Shown piece by piece: positions 56,922 through 64,000 of a stretch of DNA of 64,000 bases; the stretch's first letter is position 1, and every line of letters begins with the position of its first letter. The notes under the pieces are model-generated. The model saw only the letters and a program-made list of their open reading frames with translations. It did no database searches and was not told where the DNA came from. This DNA comes from Ciona intestinalis (lineage: Eukaryota; Chordata; Ascidiacea; Phlebobranchia; Cionidae), in assembly GCF_000224145.3 (NCBI RefSeq), contig NW_004190384.2, positions 20,349 through 84,348 on the forward strand, in the 5' to 3' direction. Position numbers and translations under genes: made by a program.

Positions 56922-59075
56922 ATGTTGGATATGAGTTCTACACTAGCTGGATGGATATTTAATATGAAGTACTATGTGTTGTTATTTGTATGTTATGCTA
57001 GTGTTATATCATGCGACCAAATGTATGGATGCTTGTACCGGGCAAGTTTATGTCGACAACCGAACCACTATTGCTACAACGATGGACGAACCGGTTTATG
57101 CAAGGTTGCTGGCTATCGTTATCAAACACAATTTACTCCAACTCGAAACAAAGTTGGAAATGAAGAATTTTTTTATTCCACACCACGACGACCTATGAGG
57201 GATAATGTTGAAGCTCGTTATCGCCGGTTGCCTGTCGCTATATTCCTTATTGTCAAAGACGTACAAGGATATCTAGCCGATCACAACTTAAAATTGTCCG
57301 ATTTAAGCAAAGTGCAGTTTGATACGTTAGCTGCTGTGTTAGCACGATTAATCGTAAAAAAACATGAATATTATGAAAGAAATGAGAACTTTCTTGTTTC
57401 TTTACTTGGCCAAACAAAAGAGCTGTTAAAAGAACATGGGTTAAAATTTTCTCAGCTTACCGAGAGTGAAGTTGAGGCTTTATCAGATACATTAGCGCGT
57501 ATTTGTATCAAAAACAGAAACCGATGTCATTTTACATCCCCATATATTAACATGAGAGCTTTAAACGCAAGTTTGGAAATTCTTATTTCTTCCGAAAAAG
57601 TTTCTCCAATATCAAACAGTCAAATTCAGTCGGATAATATTTTACTGTCAGAACAACAAACTTCAGCTGAAGATTTGAAAATTGGAAACTTGCCTGTTGC
57701 TGATGAATTAGGTGATGTAAACCCGGTATTGGATAAAGTTACAAAACCTTTGTTGATAACCAAGAAAAGTGATCCGATTGCATTGAGTGCTTTAAAGCAA
57801 AATAATGCTCAGGTAAACAGTGCGGCTGCTAAAGAGAAATCAGAGAAGTTTTCTCAGTCGGATTCTGTTTACCTTCTTGTGATAATTATCTTGTGTTCTG
57901 TTGCCATACTACTTGTTGTTATATGTGCTCTTGTGTATTGTCTAAAATCAAAAGAAAATGATTTAAAACTTGAAAGAGAATCAACAGATGTTGCCCCACT
58001 GTTAGATGAACATTATCAAGAATTATGTCGGCAACATTATGCAAGTAAGTCAGCTGAGCAGAGTAGTCAAGTAGAGAAGTCTCTATCAGTGTCATCCCAC
58101 AACATTCAAAGCCCGATATTAACATCCAAGTTGAATCAACAGCAAGCTTCACCACGATCCAGTATTTGCTCCTGGAGTGAAGAACCGATAACTACTTCGC
58201 TGGATGTTTCAACTGGTCACGCCGTGCTTTCATACATGGAAGATCACCTTAGCAACAAAGGACGTTTAAACAAGGAATGGGAAGAATTATGTAAATACCA
58301 AGCAGACAATGTAACAACTGAAGCTGCTGCGAAAAATATGATGAAAAACCGCTCAACGTCAGTTCTACCTTACGACAATAACCGAGTTAAACTTAAATCT
58401 TCAGGAAATGGAATTGAAAATGATTTCATTAATGCAAGTTATATAGTTGACAATGATCCACGTTGGCCGGTGTATATCGCTACACAAGGTCCTTTATCTT
58501 CAACTGTTCATCAATTCTGGCAGATGGTTTGGGAACAAGGTTGTGCTGTTATTGTAATGCTTACACCAGTATCAGAAGATGGTATTTCACAATGTGCGCG
58601 ATATTGGCCGGATGAAGGTTCATGCAATTATGCTAACTTTGAAATACATCTTGTTTCTGAGCATATTTGGTGTGAAGATTATCTTGTTAGAAGTTTGTAT
58701 CTTAAAAATATTTGCACTGGAGAAACAAGGACAGTAACTCAATTTCACTTTCTCTCATGGCCGGTAAACGAAATCCCATTTTCCCCAAAACCATTGCTTG
58801 AGCTTCGCAGAAAAGTAAGTAAGTGTTACAAAGGCAGTAATTCCCCGATCATTGTTCACTGCAATGATGGATCAAGTCGTAGTGGAACTTACATTCTTAT
58901 TGATCTTGTTATAACTCGTATGGTGAAAGGAGCCAAGGAGATTGACGTTGCTGCCACGCTTGAATACTTGCGTGATCAACGTATGGGAATGGTGGCTTCT
59001 AAACAACAAATGGAATTTGCGGTAACTGCAGTTGCTGAAGAAGTTAATGGAATTCTTAAAAGTTTATTGAATTAA
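56922..59075 (+). CDS. PTPRN: receptor-type protein tyrosine phosphatase-like N (IA-2), single exon
   Basis: Dense-core secretory vesicle protein in the PTPRN/PTPRN2 family, here one open frame of 717 aa. A signal peptide lies at about residues 15-31 ([17 protein letters not shown]), so Met15 may be the real start. The Cys-rich RESP18-like segment follows ([14 protein letters not shown] ... [11 protein letters not shown]), then the lumenal domain, a transmembrane helix at about 317-340 ([20 protein letters not shown]), the juxtamembrane YQELCRQHY, and a PTP domain at about 431-717. The P-loop reads [13 protein letters not shown], with Asp where active enzymes have Ala, and the WPD loop reads WPVNE, so it should be catalytically dead, as in vertebrate IA-2. 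The C-terminus [19 protein letters not shown] matches IA-2 closely. Vertebrate PTPRN has many introns; none is seen here. Confidence 0.92.
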   Translation: MLDMSSTLAGWIFNMKYYVLLFVCYASVISCDQMYGCLYRASLCRQPNHYCYNDGRTGLCKVAGYRYQTQFTPTRNKVGNEEFFYSTPRRPMRDNVEARYRRLPVAIFLIVKDVQGYLADHNLKLSDLSKVQFDTLAAVLARLIVKKHEYYERNENFLVSLLGQTKELLKEHGLKFSQLTESEVEALSDTLARICIKNRNRCHFTSPYINMRALNASLEILISSEKVSPISNSQIQSDNILLSEQQTSAEDLKIGNLPVADELGDVNPVLDKVTKPLLITKKSDPIALSALKQNNAQVNSAAAKEKSEKFSQSDSVYLLVIIILCSVAILLVVICALVYCLKSKENDLKLERESTDVAPLLDEHYQELCRQHYASKSAEQSSQVEKSLSVSSHNIQSPILTSKLNQQQASPRSSICSWSEEPITTSLDVSTGHAVLSYMEDHLSNKGRLNKEWEELCKYQADNVTTEAAAKNMMKNRSTSVLPYDNNRVKLKSSGNGIENDFINASYIVDNDPRWPVYIATQGPLSSTVHQFWQMVWEQGCAVIVMLTPVSEDGISQCARYWPDEGSCNYANFEIHLVSEHIWCEDYLVRSLYLKNICTGETRTVTQFHFLSWPVNEIPFSPKPLLELRRKVSKCYKGSNSPIIVHCNDGSSRSGTYILIDLVITRMVKGAKEIDVAATLEYLRDQRMGMVASKQQMEFAVTAVAEEVNGILKSLLN

Positions 59076-61683
59076 GAAAATTATATTTGTTGAGTAAGAA
59101 ATCCTACATTGTAAACGACTGACTTAATATGTTTTAACTTGTTTTGTTTTTTTGAAACATACTGACATTAAAGTAGCATTTTTTACACCTAACAAATTAC
59201 CTTTGAAAGGCAGTTTTGAAAGTTTAAATGCAGTATTTATAATCGAGTATGAAGATCATTTATAACATGTGAAGTGAAAATTCCTCACTACTATTTGTTT
59301 AATGTTGTCATTTTAAGAAGTAATTTCTGGCAAAGTTGTAAATAATGTTCAGTGATATATATATATAGTTTTTAGTGCAATGTTTCATTTTGTATTTAAA
59401 TCATAGAATTCACTTTATTATTGTGTTGTATAAATGTTGAAACGGTACTTTCCGCTGCTAGTATATTTGTACAAGTGTTTTATTATTCATGACGTAGGAG
59501 CTGTTATCTAAATTTTTAAAAATTACTTTTAAAGTGGTCGATTAAGTTTCCTTTGATATCTGATTAACTATACCTTCCTGTGTTGTGCCATATGGTGGTT
59601 TTATCAAATACTATACTGTGTTACTTAATATAAGTCACTCACATAAATAGGTGGCATTTTTTTATTGTTTTACCAAAAAATGGGGTGACATTGCTAGAAC
59701 ACAGTAACACCCGCTAATCAAACAATTAAAACCTCATAGAATAAAGTGGTGAATGTAATTTACCAGGCCTTGTTAGACACAACAGCAAAGTAAAAGCTTT
59801 TATACGCAAAAGTAAGGTGCAAAGTAATATATTGTGACCCTTGTTGTAATAAGTGGGGTCACGTTGTCACACAGTGTTATACTCATGGTAATCTGACCAC
59901 AAAAATTTTGTTCAAAAAATTAAAGCTGTGTTGTATGTTTATCTACAGAACTTATGTTTTTTTTTCATTTTGTAACGTCTCATTATTCTTCACACATATT
60001 TATCACTATGTTGGTACTGTGGTCGTTTGTTTCTTCCATTTGCCATATTGTTACTAACACTTGTATTTTCACATCATAGGTGATAGGATTTATAAATACT
60101 GAAGAGTTGAACCTATGTAATAATTGTTGTTGATATAAAAGTACAGTAACAGCTAACAACATTCAGGATTTGCCTTAACGTATAAAATCAAGGCAGCATA
60201 AACATATTATTATGGTAAGTTGTTTATAACTACAGAGTAAAGGATTAACTAAACTTGTAATTGTTGAAATGAATATGACTTCTTGTATACAATGTAGCTG
60301 TTTAAATAAATCTGTAGAAATTGTTCTAGCATATCTTGTGTCCCATAACATGGCACGCTTCGGGACACCACCCACATATAACAGAATAAATAACATAGCT
60401 GCATTAGTTTTGTTAAACTACGGCAGAAAAACATATATATTATATATATCTATATGCATTATTTAATAGAACCACATACCCTAATAGTTTCTGATTAATT
60501 CATATGTATAAGACTTCTGTTAACAAACCTTCTCTATATAATATTCTGTTTATATTATAGTTTGTTCCTTATGTATATGTAGTTGAAAAGTTCAGATTTG
60601 CTTTAATTTATACAAATAGTTTCCCAATGCCCCTCAGTGTCCAATAATAAGTTTTTTATACAAAGCATATTTTTTATTACGACAATCGACCTGTCAATTC
60701 CATTCAGCGTCATAGCAATCAAATTATATTTCTATTCAAAGTAATAACAACTGACATATTGATTATTGACAGGTTTATTGTTTGCTACGTATTAAGAGGA
60801 ATAGACATTTGTGAAATCCAATTGATTTTGTTGAATCATAGCTTTAGCATGTGTGTTTTCCCCGACAAAGTTTCTTTATTGATAGCCGTGAGCAGATCAG
60901 GCTCAAAAAAGATGAAACATTTACTTTGCAAAAATTTCTATCAAAATTAAATATTCTGTGTGAGCGGGGACATTGTATTCTCCTGGCTGCGAGTATAAAA
61001 CACCCTAATTAAAGCATTAATATGCAAGGCCATCAGGCCATGCTATTTTACTTTGTTGTTGTTTTTAGAAAAGATATTAAAATAAACCATTATTAGTTGG
61101 CTAAAAGTTTTCACTACTGCAACTATGGTGTCTTTGCTGTATACTACATATTTATGTAATAACAATTGAAGTGATGTAGTTTTATGGTCGTTATCAAGGC
61201 CATGCTCTCTTTTTTATGGTAATTTCTTTCTAATAACATGTAAACAGAGCTTAGTTATTCTCGTCTCTTAGTACTCAACAGTCCATGTGGAAATAATGGT
61301 AATTTTAATATGACTGTGATATTAAACAAATCAAATTTAATACAAGTCAGCTTCAGTGTCCAAAAGATCACAAAATGAAACTATCTGATATAGTTGGCTT
61401 ATAGCTTTATAAAAAAGTAAAGAATTAGGATTTCCATGAAAGTATTGTTAAAGATTAAACGGTTGTTTAGTGTTATCAAAGTATTATCATATTAATAAAC
61501 CTTTATCTCAAAAATCAATATTTTGACTAATATGAATTTTTTATTTTACTAATTTACTGTCAGTTCTAAATAAGGTTGTATAATTAAGTTACATGTTAAC
61601 CCATTCAAGTTTAACTCTGTAGTTCTGTAAAATTATATATTTCTTACAGATAGTTTGTACAACTTAGCTCCAACATTATTTGC
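59076..61683. other. spacer between the two PTPRN copies
   Basis: The first part is presumably the 3' UTR of PTPRN. AT-rich throughout; small frames at 60,175-60,466 and 60,759-60,950 have no recognisable motif. CTTACAG at 61,643-61,649 looks like a splice acceptor, which would make 61,650-61,683 a 5' UTR of the next gene. Confidence 0.5.
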
Positions 61684-62850
61684 ATGAAGTCGACAAGAAT
61701 CAAAAGAAACTTTGAAACTTCGTGTAACTCTTGGTTAAAACATGATTACCAGGAGTTATGTCGACAACATTATGTGAAACATGCCGCAGTTACATGCAAT
61801 ACTGAAGCTGTGGATCAAAAAACTAATGTTGATAAAATAAAAGAAAACTTGAGTCTTTTCAAGAATAGGAGTCCTTTATGTTCGAAACGAATAATCCATA
61901 TTTCTCATCAAGCATCTTGGATGGAAAAACCAATAACGACATCTCTTGACGTGACCACTAGCCACGCCGTGCTTTCATACATGGAAGATCACCTTAGCAA
62001 CAAAGGACGTTTAAACAAGGAATGGGAAGAATTATGTAAATACCAAGCAGACAATGTAACAACTGAAGCTGCTGCGAAAAATATGATGAAAAACCGCTCA
62101 ACGTCAGTTCTACCTTACGACAATAACCGAGTTAAACTTAAATCTTCAGGAAATGGAATTGAAAATGATTTCATTAATGCAAGTTATATAGTTGACAATG
62201 ATCCACGTTGGCCTGTGTATATCGCTACACAAGGTCCTTTATCTTCAACTGTTCATCAATTCTGGCAGATGGTTTGGGAACAAGGTTGTGCTGTTATTGT
62301 AATGCTTACACCAGTATCAGAAGATGGTATTTCACAATGTGCGCGATATTGGCCTGATGAGGGTTCATGCAATTATGCTAACTTTGAAATACATCTTGTT
62401 TCTGAGCATATTTGGTGTGAAGATTATCTTGTTAGAAGTTTGTATCTTAAAAATATTTGCACTGGAGAAACAAGGACAGTAACTCAATTTCACTTTCTCT
62501 CATGGCCGGTAAACGAAATCCCATTTTCATTGGCTGTATTAGATTTACGCACACGGGTATATAAGTGCTGTAAAGGCAGTAATTCCCCGATCATTGTTCA
62601 CTGCAATGATGGATCAAGTCGTAGTGGAACTTACATTCTTATTGATGTTGTTATAACTCGTATGGTGAAAGGAGCCAAGGAGATTGACGTTGCTGCCACG
62701 CTTGAATACTTGCGTGATCAACGTATGGGAATGGTGGCTTCTAAACAACAAATGGAATTTGCTCTTACAACTGTTGCTATTTCCGCAAATCAAATGTTAA
62801 ATAAACAAAATATGGTTTATAGAAATATTTTTAGTCGGCCTAATCCATGA
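61684..62850 (+). CDS. PTPRN-like cytoplasmic duplicate, no signal peptide or membrane helix
   Basis: 388-aa frame starting at the first Met after an in-frame stop; it begins [20 protein letters not shown] and joins the PTPRN pattern at [10 protein letters not shown]. The PTP domain is at about residues 93-388, with the same P-loop [13 protein letters not shown] and WPVNE, so it too should be inactive. Its C-terminus differs ([20 protein letters not shown]). Two long blocks of the PTP domain are almost identical in DNA to the first copy while the stretches between and around are clearly different. Lacking the lumenal and membrane parts, it would be cytosolic unless upstream exons add them. 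It may be a live gene or a young retro- or tandem copy; the open frame favours a live one. Confidence 0.8.
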   Translation: MKSTRIKRNFETSCNSWLKHDYQELCRQHYVKHAAVTCNTEAVDQKTNVDKIKENLSLFKNRSPLCSKRIIHISHQASWMEKPITTSLDVTTSHAVLSYMEDHLSNKGRLNKEWEELCKYQADNVTTEAAAKNMMKNRSTSVLPYDNNRVKLKSSGNGIENDFINASYIVDNDPRWPVYIATQGPLSSTVHQFWQMVWEQGCAVIVMLTPVSEDGISQCARYWPDEGSCNYANFEIHLVSEHIWCEDYLVRSLYLKNICTGETRTVTQFHFLSWPVNEIPFSLAVLDLRTRVYKCCKGSNSPIIVHCNDGSSRSGTYILIDVVITRMVKGAKEIDVAATLEYLRDQRMGMVASKQQMEFALTTVAISANQMLNKQNMVYRNIFSRPNP

Positions 62851-63696
62851 AATGTATGGGGTAAAACAAATGCTAAACCTAACTAAAAATGTTGACCTCA
62901 CAAAAAACAAACTAACTATTTACTAATATATTCATTTATCATGTATTATGGTTTCTTATTCTTCTATGCAAATAGTAGCCTATTAACCATCCTTTTTATT
63001 TTAATAAATCATTTGTGGGATAACAATCAGTTAAATGTTTCTGATAAACATGAGACAAAAGCCTAAATTGTTTTTTTAATATATAGACTCTCAAATTTTA
63101 TAGTAGGGTGGGGGAAGATAGGACACCTGTTCTTTCTATTTTCTCGTTTAAATTGGTTGCAAGCAAAGAACATTCAAAGAATTATAAAACCGTAGTGTCA
63201 CAACTTTTATAGGTTGTTGTTAATTGTTTAAAACACAATCAGGATATTTGGATATTTTGTGCTAAAGATGTCCCATCTTCTCCCACATTACTGTCTCTCT
63301 CTCTATTTTTTTGTTTGATATTACATTAAGTTACTTTAGTTTTTAAATTTGACCTTTTAAAATCATGTACAACCTATTGTGAGATTTCCAACAATTAAGT
63401 TCCATACATGAAGCTTATATCTATTATTAAATATGTGACACATGTGTTATCTATTTCATTGTGTTAATGTATTTTGCTGGGTCACTGTACTAACATTAAA
63501 TATTTTTGAGTTTTATTCTAATATTATGTTGCATAATCCAAGTTGGTTTCTTTATTCTTTAGAATATTTAAATTGAGCAACCGTTTTGAGTTAATATTTA
63601 CCTTTTTTTACATCTTCTGAACCTAGAAATACCTTGCACTGCCTACAACTTATTGAACAAAGTTTGTTACGAGGTTAACCGCTTGGTTTGATTCTA
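62851..63696. other. spacer between the PTPRN duplicate and TUBE1
   Basis: AT-rich spacer holding a MITE (listed) and no gene. The last 300 bases should contain the TUBE1 promoter; no clear TATA element is seen. Confidence 0.5.
63101..63292. mobile_element. MITE (TAGGGTGGGG family)
   Basis: TAGTAGGGTGGGGGAAGATA at the left and GTCCCATCTTCTCCCACATT at the right; interior with AAGAACATTCAAAGAATTAT and TTAATTGTTTAAAACACAAT, same direction as the copy at 44,034. Confidence 0.88.
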
Positions 63697-64000
63697 ATGA
63701 CGCAATCCATTGTAATCCAAGTTGGTCAATGTGGGAACCAGATTGGATGCAGGTTTTGGGATCTTTGTCTCAGAGAGCACGCGTGCTACAGTAGGAACGG
63801 GATATATGACGATGCAATCGGTAGCTTCTTTCGAAACACAGACTCGCGAAGTGTAGACGCGTTTGACGTCCCACGTGGTGTGAATAAAATACAAAACCTT
63901 AAAGCACGAGCGATCCTGGTTGACATGGAGGAGGGGGTGGTGAACGAGTTGGTGCAAGGTTATATCGGGGATATATTTGACCATAAACAGTTGATCACTG
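63697..64000 (+). CDS. TUBE1: epsilon-tubulin, first exon, cut by the window edge
   Basis: Epsilon-tubulin acts at centrioles, where it supports triplet microtubule formation. The frame opens at 63,697 and is still open at the last base: MTQSIVIQVGQCGNQIGCRF, then WDLCLREHACYSRNGIYDDA, SFFRNTDSRSV, ARAILVDMEEGVVNELVQG and FDHKQLIT. The start QVGQCGNQIG is the universal tubulin GTP-binding loop 1. The GIYD.A..SFFRN.D and LKARA.L.DMEEGVVNE...G...D.FD.KQLIT pattern separates epsilon from alpha, beta, gamma and delta. About 101 of some 475 residues are in the window. Confidence 0.93.
   Translation, partial: MTQSIVIQVGQCGNQIGCRFWDLCLREHACYSRNGIYDDAIGSFFRNTDSRSVDAFDVPRGVNKIQNLKARAILVDMEEGVVNELVQGYIGDIFDHKQLIT

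Noticed and set aside
57919-58155. 78-aa minus frame inside PTPRN
   Set aside because: Antisense shadow of the PTPRN cytoplasmic region.
60175-60466. Overlapping 60-75-aa frames on both strands between the PTPRN copies
   Set aside because: Mutually antisense, no motif, in AT-rich spacer.
63694-63984. 96-aa minus-strand frame
   Set aside because: It is the antisense shadow of the epsilon-tubulin exon.

Overview
The window looks like tunicate DNA, most likely a Ciona-type ascidian. The basis is AT-rich sequence, compact multi-exon animal genes with GT/AG introns, a tRNA-derived SINE and a small 'TAGGGTGGGG...' MITE repeated along the window, and proteins that match chordate families from memory. 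No database search was possible. Five runs of N mark assembly gaps.

Bases 1 to about 40,400 are a graveyard of mobile DNA with no host gene I can defend. From left to right they hold: a hAT transposase scrap; a nearly whole-looking endogenous parvovirus-like element (222-4350) with inverted terminal repeats and the unusual order capsid-then-NS; a second, different hAT scrap; a multiply duplicated transposase-like region (5,900-8,980) carrying a clean hAT-type MITE with an 8-bp target duplication; a hAT tail (9,475-9,996, minus); a THAP-domain fragment (minus, near 16.3 kb); copies of an interspersed ~0.45-kb repeat, here called family R; a LOA/Jockey-like LINE (18.7-23.0 kb, minus); a fossil Gypsy element with remnants of both LTRs (23.25-25.16 kb); a MITE with a 9-bp target duplication nested in family R (25,634-26,230); an ISL2EU-like DNA transposon (THAP-HTH on plus, SWIM-YqaJ on minus, 26.7-29.2 kb); a C2H2/SWIM/PHD gene of transposon-like type (29.7-32.1 kb); an L1-like LINE tail (minus); and a BEL/Pao fossil in two pieces around an inverted pair of family R copies (34.4-39.6 kb).

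From 40.5 kb on the character changes to a host gene block, all on plus: PDSS1 (eight exons, 400 aa, complete; ubiquinone side-chain synthesis in mitochondria), a SKICH/coiled-coil protein of the CALCOCO/TAX1BP1 family (fourteen exons, 641 aa, complete), an intronless PTPRN/IA-2 pseudophosphatase receptor, a shorter second copy of its cytoplasmic part that carries signs of gene conversion, and the first exon of TUBE1 (epsilon-tubulin), which runs off the right edge. Introns and spacers in this block carry SINE and MITE copies but no large elements. The host genes have no obvious shared pathway; the two PTPRN copies are a local duplication.
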